NCBI GenBank assembly: GCA_023014365.1
Contig: JAEBUN010000035.1
Location: 248,001-312,000 of the forward strand
From: Lepiota brunneoincarnata
Lineage: Eukaryota; Basidiomycota; Agaricomycetes; Agaricales; Agaricaceae
Direction: 5' to 3'
DNA length: 64,000 nt
Position 1 is the first letter of the stretch. Every line of letters starts with the position of its first letter. A program made the translations under genes and the position numbers. The notes below the pieces were generated by a model, which ran no database searches, was not told the DNA's origin, and saw nothing but the letters and a program-made list of their open reading frames with translations. Below, piece after piece: positions 45,890 to 56,223 of this stretch.

Positions 45890-48415
45890 TCATGGCATCC
45901 TAGCCTTATCATGCCAGCGGGATGATACCCTGCGATTTCATATCAGGTGAGATAAGTCTGGGGACCACAAAGCACCCTGTTCCTTCCCTCTGATATACTC
46001 ATTGTAGGAGTAGAATATCACAGACTGCAGCTTGAGTTCCGGAACTGCAACGAGATAGACGCCCAACTTCGGCAGATTCGGGATGCCACCAGGAGAAGGG
46101 TAAACACAAGTACATCACGATCTTTTGCGACTGCGCCAACATCGACTCCAAGCAATGCTACGAAGCTGACAACACGTTTCGAGCCCTGATTCATGCCTCT
46201 TCCGGGTGTTTCTTACCCACGGATCGAAATAACCACAGGTCGGGATCCCTGAGTCGTGAACAGTGTTTCTAAACAGACCCCGGCGAACTGCGAGGAGGTT
46301 GATCAGGTCTTTATTCCAAATCTCTGGTTCACCCTCGTCTATTTGGGACGCCAACAAAAGAGTGAAGAATATTCCAGCGCTGGCATTTTCACTCACATGA
46401 CACACGAAGATATCATCTAAAATGGTATCTAAATTGGAAAATATACAGACACGTTTAGAGTCAGCCTAGAAGCATACTCTGGTTAATTCGCACTCCAAAC
46501 ATGTAGGTTAGGGGAATGGTGCCCACACAGACATTTGTATATAGTCCGTCACTTTTGATTTTATCAGGTCTGGAGATGATCTCCACGCCATATCGGAATA
46601 CACATATATGCCACTAACATCAATCTAACCAGAGGGAGACCCGGATAAAAACATATATATTCCACCAAGCGTACACAGGAAATCGATCCTTCCAGTGATG
46701 TCTACCCTCCACCTGTACTTTGACGAGTCGAGTTCCACCATACAATACACCTCTACCGGATGGGCAGATAATTCATCCATACTTTGGACAAGTGGTCATT
46801 CCAGAGTGGTGACCCAGTCCCCCGGCGCGGGTCTAACGTTCAAATTCAATGGTAATGCTTAAATGTTCCCCTAACTCCATCACAGATGTTCACTTACCCC
46901 ATTCTGCAGGAACGATGGCATCTTTTTACGGTGCATCGCTCAACGGCACGTCGTTCATACCAACAATCGACGATTTGCCGCAGGCCTCAATGACATTACC
47001 CTTCTCCAATCCGCCAACATATGGCGTCTGGTATACGACTCCTCAATTACAACCAGGACTACATACTGTGGTTTTTAAGGACCTTCCTTTGCTGACCCTC
47101 GATTATATCATCGTTGAGGTCGATCCCTCCGTCACGTTCCGGAATACTCCAGTTCTAATCAGCGACACCGGCTCTGGGATCAGGTATCAGGGATCCTGGG
47201 CTCAGGCATTCAATCGTTTCCGCACCCTTCAGCCTTTTACATTTATTGGGGACTACAATACCCACTCTTCCTGCAATCCAGGTGACAATTTCTCGCTTGA
47301 TTTCTCAGGTACATCCCCCCCTATTCATTTATTCCACTTGTAATATTGACGCAACACTAGGATCTTCGATTTCGCTCTGGGGTGTTTTCGACTGGGAATT
47401 AACTGGTAAATTTACCGTCGCCTACATTATCGATGGGCAGCAGATGGCACAGCAGTCCTATGAAGCCACTTCAAGTTCACAGAACAGCATCTTCGGCGTT
47501 CAAACCAACTATCAACTTTACGCGGGGGATGGTCTCGGGGACGGCTTGCACACCCTCGTGGTCAAGATCATAGCTTGCCAGGATCAACGTTTCTCGCTCG
47601 ACTACATCACTTACACCCCTTCTTTTACCTCTGGCGCCGACATGCCGAAAGTGTCTTCCACTGCCGGAGCATCATCCCAAAAATCATCCAGCTTCCCAGT
47701 GGGCGCGATTGCTGGCATTGTAGTAGGAGCAGTGCTTTTGATCGCCGTTGGTGGACTTCTCTTCTGGCGCTCACGCAGAAGACAAAGATCCAGCAAAGCT
47801 GGTGCAGAGCCGTTTGTATCCCCAACCTCCACGTCAACAATGACGAAGAAGGAAGAGGTTCCCGCGCACATGCGTCAACTGAGATCTCCTGGATCTCAGG
47901 AAACATTCCCTACTGGGACGGTTGATCTCACGGTGGGGGAATCTGCCACCACCAATGGAGGCTGGGTCGTCGCTCCAAATTCGACAGAGTTTCGAAATAT
48001 CAACGAACTTGTCGCGGCTGTTGCACCCCCAGCTTACCAAAACGGCCGCGTGGTGGCAGCAGAAACGACTTCCTCCGACGGTCCAAGCGACACCACACCA
48101 ACGAATCGCAATCGAAGTCGGTCCTAGTTTCCTTGATTGATACACTTGTACCGTATGCTCATTTTTTCTTTCTTTTTCTTCTCACGAAACTACACAAATA
48201 CTCATATCAGAAAAACGGGAAAGTGAGGGGAAAAGCAAGGAGATACGATCGTCTATTATCAAGATATTCAATCATTAGTCATAACTATTCATCAATCATT
48301 TGTGTGCTGTGTCGTATGCCTTGTCCACTCTCATCCCATGCGCTGTAACGATATCCCGCAGCGTAATCATGTCCTATGTCCAGATCTGATCTGTGACCGC
48401 CCGTACATATTCCAA
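45890..48415 (+). repeat. Tandem array, unit 2
   Basis: Starts with the shared GACGTTTTCTTCATGGCAT... segment also found at 41458, contains copy B, and ends with CCAGATCTGATCTGTGACCG (48380-48400), the lectin-derived tail. Confidence 0.8.
46698..48127 (+). CDS. Array membrane protein, copy B (intact)
   Basis: Three exons (46698-46851, 46910-47308, 47361-48127), 439 aa, clean. Residues 1-295 form the ectodomain, apparently two beta-rich halves: FDESSSTIQYTSTGW...TFKFNGTMASFYGAS and YNTHSSCNPGDNFSLDFSG...WGVFDWELTG, with ITACQDQRFSLDYI-type endings. The repeated pattern recalls carbohydrate-binding jelly-roll domains seen in many agaricomycete single-pass proteins. A single transmembrane helix (AGIVVGAVLLIAVGGLLFW, about 300-320) precedes RSRRRQR and a disordered cytosolic tail with an APPAYQ motif. 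No cleavable N-terminal signal peptide is visible, which is odd for this topology. The function is unknown; surface sensing or adhesion is a guess. Confidence 0.82.
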
Positions 48416-50475
48416 GTCTCCAGCTCATTCCCGCATACCTTATACCCCTTATCAGCTCTGTGAGATGCCAACAAAGAATGAAGAACATTCCGGTACTGGC
48501 ATTTTTACTCATATGAGATATGAAGAAGTCACCTAAGTTGGTACTGAGCAAAACTCACACGCAAGCAGTCATGCTATGGTGCACACACGCAGATGCGTTC
48601 AGAGTCAGCCTAGAAGCTAGCTCCGGTTGATTCGCACTCCAAACAATTAGTTCAGAGGAACTGTGTCATACACAGACACTCACACATGACCAGTCGCTCT
48701 CGATTCCATCAAGCCAGGAGATCATCTCCACATCATACCGGAATAGGCGTATGCGCCACCTCCATCAATCGAACCAGGGGACGACCAGGATAAAAGTATC
48801 CACATCCTACCAGCCCTACACAGGTGTTCGAACCTTCGAAAAGATGTCTACACTCCAACTGTACTTCGACGAGTCGAGTCCCACCATACAATACACCTCG
48901 ACCAGATGGGCAGGTAATTCATCAACCCTTTGGACGAGTGGTCATTCCAGAGTGGTGACCCAGTTTCACGGTGCGGGTCTAACGTTCAAATTCTATGGTA
49001 ATACCCCAATGTTCCCTCAGCCCCACCATAGATGTTCACTTACCACATTTTCTAGGGACAATGGCATTTTTTCACGGTGTATCGCTCAACGGCACTGCGT
49101 CGTTCACATCAACGGTCGACGGCTCGCTGCAGGCCTCAGCGACACTACCATTGACTATATCCGCCAACATACGGCACCTGGTAAACGACTCCTCCACTGC
49201 AGCCAGGACTGCATACTGTGGTTTTCAAGGATCTTCCTTTGCTGACCCTCGATTATATTATCGTTTATTCTGAAGTTGATCCCCCCGTTACGTTTCGGGA
49301 CGCTCCAGTTCTGATCAGTGATGCAGACACTAGATCAGCTATAAGGGATCCTGGGTCCAAAAAACCAACAGCTCCCGTTCTTTTCAACCTTTTACATTTA
49401 TTGGGAACTACAGTACCCACTCCTCTTCTAATCCAGGTGACAGCCTTTCGGTTAATTTTTCAGGCCAAGCCATTTACCATTCTCTGATAGTAAGATTGAC
49501 ACAATACCAGGATCGTCGGTTTCGCTTTGGGGTGTTCTTGACTGGGAGTCAATTGGCAGTTATACCGCCTCCTACTTCATCGATGGACAGGAGGTGGAAT
49601 AACAGGCCTACGAAACCATTCCAGGTCCAGACACCATCTGTGGTGCTCAAACCAACTTTCCGCTCTTCACCAAGGACAATCTCGAAAACAGCCCCCATAC
49701 TCTCATGGTAAACATCACAGCTCGTCAGGATCAACATTTTGAGCTCGACTACATTACCTCCACCCCTTTTTTTCCGCCGCCGACGCGCCATCCCAAAAAT
49801 CATCCAGCTTCCCAATGGGCGCGATTGCTGGTCTTGTAGCGGGCACGATACTTCTGATTGCCGTTGCTGGGATTTCCATCTGGTGTTCACGCAGTATACA
49901 AAGGGCCAGCGAAGCTGATGTACACCCGTTTATATCCCTCACATCTGGGTCAGCAATGACGAGGAGGGAAGAGGTTCCCGCGCGCATGCGACAACCGAGG
50001 CGGGGATTCCGGAAACCGGTTCCCGGTGTGGCGGCTAATCCTATTGTGGGGGAGTTTACCACTACCAATAGAGGCCAGGTCATTGCTGCTAGTTCGACTC
50101 CCCCCCCTCCTTACCAAGATGGCCAGGTGGCAGAAGAAACGACTCCTGACGGTCCCACTGACACTGCACCAATGAATCACAATAGAAGTAGGTACTGGTT
50201 CCCTGGTTGATATGCTCGTACCGTATGTTCATTTTTTCTTGTTTTCGCACATAAACCACGCAAATATTACTCGCGATAGGGGAACGAAAAGCGAACACAA
50301 AAGCAAGGAGATACGATCGTCTGTGATCAAGATCTTAAATCATAACCATTCATCAGTCATCTGTGCTGTATTGTACCCCGTGTCCATTCTCGTCACTTGT
50401 GCTGTGACGACACCCCGCAACATATTCATACCCTATGTCCAGACTAGATTCGTGTTACCGTTTGTACACGTCTAA
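48416..50475 (+). repeat. Tandem array, unit 3
   Basis: Carries 5' flank, copy C and the lectin-derived tail (CCAGACTAGATTCGTGTTACC, 50438-50458). Confidence 0.75.
48844..50210 (+). pseudogene. Array membrane protein, copy C (degraded)
   Basis: Exon 1 and the first intron are intact (MSTLQLYFDESSPTIQYTST). Then come a frameshift near 49150 (PLTISANIRHL instead of the PFSNPPTYG block), a TAA within the YGTW..TTPP segment, further indels in the second half, and TAA in GQEVE-stop-QAYE (49601). The membrane segment (AIAGLVAGTILLIAVAGISIW) and tail with TPPPPYQDG survive. It is the most decayed full-length copy. Confidence 0.8.
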
Positions 50476-51475
50476 GTTTATACGGCGCTCCCATTCGTGA
50501 GAACCCCGTTCGTCAGATCGAGACATAAACCTGGTAAGGTGAATTGTCAACGCAGTTGTTTTGAGGGGAGGGGAGGGGAGGAGCGCGGGGGATGGTCTCG
50601 AGGACGGATTGCACACCCTCATGGTCAACATCACAGCTTGTCAGGATCAACGTTTCTCGCTCGATTACATCAGCTACACTCCTTCCTTTACCTCCAGCGC
50701 CGACATGCCGAAAGTGCCTTCTACTGCCGGAACATCATCCCAAAAATCATCCAGCTTCTCTGTGGGCGCGATTGCTGGCATTGTAGTGGGCGCGGTGCTT
50801 TTGATCACCGTTGGTGGACTTCTCTTCTGGTGCCCACGCAGGAGGCCAAGAGCCAGCAAAGCTGATGCAGAGCCGTTTGTATCCTCGACCCCCGCGTTAG
50901 CAATGACAAAGAAGGAAGAGGTTCCCGCGCATATGCATCAACTGAGATCTCCTGGATCTCAGGAAACATTCCCTACTGGCACGGTTGATCTCACGGGTGG
51001 GTGACTCTGCCACTACCAATGGAGGCTGGGTCGTCGCTCCAAATTCGACAGACTTTCGAAATATCAACGAACTTGTCGCGGCTGTTGCACCCCCAGCTTA
51101 CCAAAACGGCCGGGTGGCAGCAGAAACGACCTCCTCCGACGGTCCAAGTGACACCACACCAACGAATCGCAATCGAAGTCGGTCCTAGTTTCCTTGATTG
51201 ATATACTTGTACCGTATGCTCATCTTTTCTTTCTTTTTCTTCGCACGCAAACTACACAAATACTCACATCAGAAAAACGGAAAAGTGAGGGGAAAGGCAA
51301 GGAGATACGATCGTCCATAATCAAGATCTTCAATCATTAGTCATAACTATTCATCAATCATATGTGTTGCGTTGTATCCCGTGTTCGTTCCCATCTCTCG
51401 CGCTAGAACGACACCCCGCAACATATTCATGCCCTTTGTCCGGATCTGATTCGTGTTATCGCCTGTACACGTTCA
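50476..51475 (+). repeat. Tandem array, unit 4 (partial)
   Basis: Begins with lectin-derived sequence (50476-50580). It joins directly, at a GGGGAGGGGAGG tract, to the middle of exon 3 of the membrane-protein gene, so the 5' flank, exons 1-2 and half of exon 3 are absent. It ends with a lectin-derived tail (51440-51475). Confidence 0.8.
50581..51188 (+). pseudogene. Array membrane protein, copy D (5'-truncated)
   Basis: Only the last half of exon 3 remains, starting at GDGLEDGLHTLMVN, through the transmembrane helix (GAIAGIVVGAVLLITVGGLLFW) to the normal stop (TNRNRSRS). One frameshift lies near 51000 (VDLTGG-stop versus DSATTNGG). The sequence is closest to copy B. Confidence 0.8.
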
Positions 51476-52256
51476 AGTTTGTACAGCATTCCCATTCGTG
51501 AGAGCCTCGTTCGCCAGATCGAGAAGTAAACCTGGGAACGTGAATTTTCAACGCAGTTGTTTCTATGGCCTGGTGAAGGGGGCGGGGGAGCAAGTGTTAC
51601 CTGATCCAGTCAGCGCAATTCGATTATCATCTGTCCAGTGCCAGTGGATACAATACCACTCATTGAAATGGCTTCACTTGGACACACATTGCAAAAGCAG
51701 AATATGTATGCTGGAGCTCCGGTACCAGAACCGCGACGATACAGATGCCCGAGCCCGGCAGACTCGGAATGCCACCAACAGAAGAATAAACAAAGGTAAA
51801 TCACGGTCTTTGGGACTGCGTCAACATCGACCCCAAGCGACGCTGCGAAGTTGACAACATGTTTCGGGCCCTGATTTCATGCTTTCATGCTCACGGATGG
51901 AAGTAAGCCACTGGACGGGGATCCCTACCTCGTGAACTCTCATCCAAATTGGTATCTAAGCTGGCAAACTTCACATGCAAATGGTCGCGCCATGGCACGC
52001 GCACGTAGATGGGGTTATATTTTCAGCCTAGCAGCTTACTCTAGTTGATTCGCACCCCAAAATATAGGCCAGAAGAACAGTGCCGAGGACAGGTTTCGTG
52101 CATGACTCGCCGCTTTTGGTTATATCACGTCTGGAGGCCATCTCCACATCATATCGGAATATACATACATACCACTAACATCAATCGAACCGAGGGGAGA
52201 CCGGGATAAGAGGGTTTATAGTCCGCCAAGTCTACACAGGAACTCGATCCTTCCCA

Positions 52257-53790
52257 ATGATATCTACCCCCCAGCTATACCTCGATGAGTCGAGTCCCAC
52301 TATAAAATACACCTTGACTGGATGGGCAGATAATTCATCCCCACTTTGGACAGGTAATCATTCCAGAGCGGCGACCCAGTTTCCTGGCACGGGTCTAACA
52401 TTCGAATTCAATGGTGACGCTTAAATGTCCCCCCAACCACATCACAGACGTTCACTTACCTCATTCTGCAGGAACGATGGCATCTTTTCACGGCGCATTG
52501 CTCAACGGCACGTTGTTCAAAACAACAATCGACAAGGTGCCGCGGGCCTTATCGAAATCACCATTCTCCAGTCCACCAACATATGGCGTCTGGTATACGA
52601 CTCCTCCATTACGACCGGGATCGCACACTGTGGTTTTAGAGGACCTTCCTTTGCTGAACCTCGATTATATCACCGTTGAGGTCGACCCCTACGTCACGTT
52701 CCAGAATACTACAGTTCTAATCAGCAACACCGACCCTAGGATCAGTTATCAAGGGCCCTGGACTCAGGAAGTCAATCGTTTCCGCACTCTTCGTCCTTTT
52801 ACATTGATCGGGGACTACAATACCCACTCTTCCTGCAATCCAGGTGATAGTCTCTCGTTTAATTTCTCAGGTACATCCCCCTATTCAATTATCATTTATT
52901 CCGCTTGTAATATTGACGCAACACTAGGATCTTCGATTTCGCTCTGGGGTGTTTTGGACTGGGAGTTAACTGGCGAAGTTATCGCCACCTACTTCATCGA
53001 TGGACGGGTGATGGCATTGCAAGCCTATATTTTCGGCTCACAGAACAGCACCTTCGGCGTTCAACCCAACTATCAGCTCTACAAGCAGGATGGTCTCGAG
53101 GATGGCTTTCACACCCTCAAGGTCAACATCACAGCTTGTCAGGATCAACGTTTCTCGCTCGACTACATCACCTACATCCCTTCCTTCACCTCTTTTGCAG
53201 GCACGCCGAAAGAACCTCCCATTCTTGAAGACTCATCCCCGAAATCATCCAGCTCCCCAGTGGGCGCGATTGCTGGCATTGTAATAGGCGTGGTCCTCTT
53301 GACTTCCGTTGGTGGACTTTTCTGCTGGCGCTCGCACAGAAGACGGAAGGCCAACAAAGCTGATGCAGACCCGTTTGTATGTCCAACATTTGCGTTAACC
53401 ATGATGAGGAAGGAAGAGGTTCCCGCACACACGCGACAACTGAGATCTCCTGGATCTCAGGAAGCAGCTCCCGGTGGGGCGACTGATCCTAATGTCGGGA
53501 TTATCGACGGAGGCCAAATCATTGCTCCCGGTGGGGCGACCAATCCTAATGTCGGGATTACCGGCGGAGGCCAAATCATTGCTCCCAGCGGGGCGACTAA
53601 TCCTAATGTCAGCATTACCGATGGAGGCCAGGTCATGGCTCTTAGTTGGTCAGAATCTCAAGATATGGAGGAATTCGTCGCGGGTCTTGTTCCCCCCCCT
53701 CCTTACGAAGAGGGCCGGGTGGCAGCAGAAACGATTCCTGACGGTCCCACTGACACCGCATCAACGAATCGCAATCAAAGTGGGTCCTAG
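52257..53790 (+). CDS. Array membrane protein, copy E (intact, with internal repeats)
   Basis: Three exons (52257-52413, 52472-52870, 52928-53790), 472 aa, clean. Same architecture as copy B: two-part ectodomain with YNTHSSCNPGDSLSFNFSG and LWGVLDWELTGEV, several N-glycosylation sequons, transmembrane helix (AIAGIVIGVVLLTSVGGLFCW), basic stop-transfer RSHRRRK, then the cytosolic tail. The tail is longer than in copy B because a 19-residue unit is repeated three times, and it ends with the proline-rich VPPPPYEEG. The exon 1 start is MISTPQL rather than MSTLQL. No signal peptide is visible. Confidence 0.82.
53470..53641 (+). repeat. 57-bp minisatellite, three copies, in coding sequence
   Basis: Three in-frame copies encode GGATDPNVGIIDGGQIIAP, GGATNPNVGITGGGQIIAP and SGATNPNVSITDGGQVMAL in the cytosolic tail of copy E. 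Other copies have one such unit or a remnant (for example GVANPIVDATDGDQAIAP in copy A). Confidence 0.9.
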
Positions 53791-54029
53791 TTCCTTAGTT
53801 GGTGCGCTTGCACCGTATACTCACTTCTTTTCTTGCCTTCGCACATAAACTACGCAAATAATACTCAGAACAAGGGAACGAAAAGCGAATGCAAAGGCAA
53901 GGAGATACGATCGTCTATGATCAAGATCTTTAGTCGTAACCATTCATCAGTCATCTGTGTTGTGTAGTATCTCGTGTCCATTCCGTCCCTTGCGCTGTGA
54001 CGATACCCCGCATCATACTTATTCATATC

Positions 54030-55416
54030 TTATGTCCAGATCTGATTTGTGTTACCGCCTGTACATGTCCAAGTTTGTACAACATTTCCATTCGTGAGAA
54101 CCCCGTTGGTCAGATCGAGACATAAACCTGGTAAGGTGAATTGTCAACGCAGTTGTTTTGAGGGGAGGGGAGGGGGGGAGGCAAGTGTTACCTGATCCAG
54201 TCAACATAATTCGATTATCGTCTGTCCAGTACCACTGTTGTGCCGCCAGGCCGGAATAACACGTCCAGATCTTCATCTGAACTCCACTACCCGGGGCTGC
54301 AAACAACGCAGAAAAAACACATCAGAAAATGTAATTTTACTTTGCATCCAAGCAAAACGGCGGGACACACCAGATCCTGCATCAAGACAATAGTTGGTCC
54401 CAGAAAGACGGACCATTCCATTCCCTCTGATAATAGACCACATTTGTGCCTGGGTCCCATTACAGTCGTAACTATTTTTTTTTTTTTCAAATTGGGGGCA
54501 TTAGGAACGGCCTCTTATAGTTCTGAAAAATCACGTGGGTACTCACATCTGCACAGGTGTCCCATTCGCAAACACACCACCCCTGACATCAAGACATTTA
54601 TTCGGGTTGTTGTTCGGGTTGATGAAATCAGGACGTGTCTGCAAGTTGGGTATCTCACCACTCGGGCAGAACCTATTGAAAAAAAAAAATACAATGAACC
54701 CAAGGCCATCCTCATCCCAGTATTGTTCAAACACGTACGTCACTCGGTAACCGCCATTAGCAACCGGACAAGCATAAAGAGGGGGCGTAGGCGCAATGCC
54801 GCTCTGAACAGGCGGGAAACTCGTCGGTGGAGACTTGTATGATGTTGGGCAGCCGTCGCTATACGCGCAGTTGATGACAGGACAAAACCCTTGACGCTTC
54901 GTTATGGGTAATAAGGAGTATAAGTCAAGTTTCAGGGAATGCAAAGGATGGGCCTTGGATCAGGCGCCGGACGGCAGTCACTTACCGGTGCTCCATCCAG
55001 CGGTGCGATAGTCACATCCACATTTATCCAGTTGGGATCTCGAACGATATAGTAATAGTTCGACTGTCCAACACACGCGCATAGGAAAACCTCCATCAAA
55101 ACCCTCCCCCTCCCTTCGAAAAACACGAGAAAAGGCTTACCTCCCCGTAAAAACCAGCCCTAGTCGTCCCAGGCCCAGCGGGATTACCGCGATTAAGATC
55201 CGTGTAAATAAACCCACTCCAATTATCAGGAAAATCCCGAGTTATCGTCCCCCCCAAAGCAGTCAAATTGCCCTGAGACTGTCCATTAATGTAGATAGTC
55301 GCAGAAAACGGGCAGTTGTTGACAATCTCGTAGTGCCGCGTCGCACCAACACCTCCCATCATCCATGGAGCCAGTGTAAGAAGAAGGGCAGTGGAAATGA
55401 GGTGAGGTGGCTTCAT
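54030..55416 (-). CDS. Secreted thaumatin-like protein fused to a ricin-B lectin domain
   Basis: Seven exons (55416-55141, 55063-54986, 54896-54739, 54672-54547, 54471-54371, 54296-54192, 54127-54030), 313 aa, all in phase. A signal peptide (HLISTALLLTLAPWMMGG) is followed by a thaumatin-like domain at about 27-175: HYEIVNNCPFSATIYINGQ, RAGFYGE, VIAP/VINCAYSDGC, CPVANGGYRVTFCPSG. A linker leads to a beta-trefoil: NKCLDVRGGVFANGTPVQI, MWSIIRGNGMVRLSGTNYCLDAG, VQMKIWTCYSGLAAQQWYW, and GLCLDLTNG ending NTNQIWT-stop. QxW motifs are present. Thaumatin-like proteins bind or cleave beta-1,3-glucan and the trefoil binds glycans, so a secreted wall or glycan effector is likely. The 3' end of this gene is the sequence repeated through the array. 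Confidence 0.92.
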
Positions 55417-56223
55417 TGCTGGGTGTTTGGAACTGGAGACCTGAGCAGCGAACAGAACACGACACACGGGATGCGGTTGCCAGCTTGCCTCACCCCCCTC
55501 ACCCGGGCTTTTATATCACAGCAACTCCTAGCCAGGGCCCCATGAGCCTGGGTTGAGCTGAAGCAAGAACTCTGAGTGTCCCTGACGAGAAAAGAGGACC
55601 AGTTAGGCTTCATATCCCCGCACCTTGGCGCTAGAAATGATCTTGTACCGGTGAGTCATCCCCGCATTTCAGGCCAGTTACGCGGTAGAGAGGGCAGACA
55701 ACCCACACTCAGGGACGAAAATGATTATTATCAGTAAGGGACGCGCTTGGCATGGAGAGAGCGGCTAATTTATGCCGTCGTCCGCCCCTCGCGCGACGCA
55801 TGGCAATATGTACGGGGGCCAAGCTACACCCAAACCAAGGTGCACGGATGGGGCATTCATCGAGGTCCCAACGGTGGCGTCGAAATGAAATCAGTCAACC
55901 TTGAGGGAACAATGGCAGGTTCCGATCAAGCTCCCACCCCAGAAATCTGAATATTATTCTTTGTATGTTTGAAGTACTTCTGATTCCAACTTATTACCCA
56001 GGCAAGCCGAGAACAAATACACCGCATACCATATATACATACGGACAGAGGAAAGCAATTAGGACAATAATGACAACATACCCAAGTCAGTGGAAAGAAA
56101 AAAAACCGGAAAGAAGTAGTGGCAGAAAATGCTAGTATATCCAGTCCATCGAACAAAAAAAAAGAAAACACATCCAACGCCCAACAGCAACAAGGGATAA
56201 AACAGAACCCACTGCAACCCGCC
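55417..56223. other. Intergenic
   Basis: Promoter of the thaumatin-lectin gene and 3' flank of the Set3-like gene. Several A-runs near 56099-56165. No gene supported. Confidence 0.4.

Larger units (their letters stand above)
51476..54029 (+). repeat. Tandem array, unit 5
   Basis: Contains lectin-derived sequence (about 51476-51620), 5' flank, copy E and the 3' flank that runs into the complete thaumatin-lectin gene. Confidence 0.75.
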
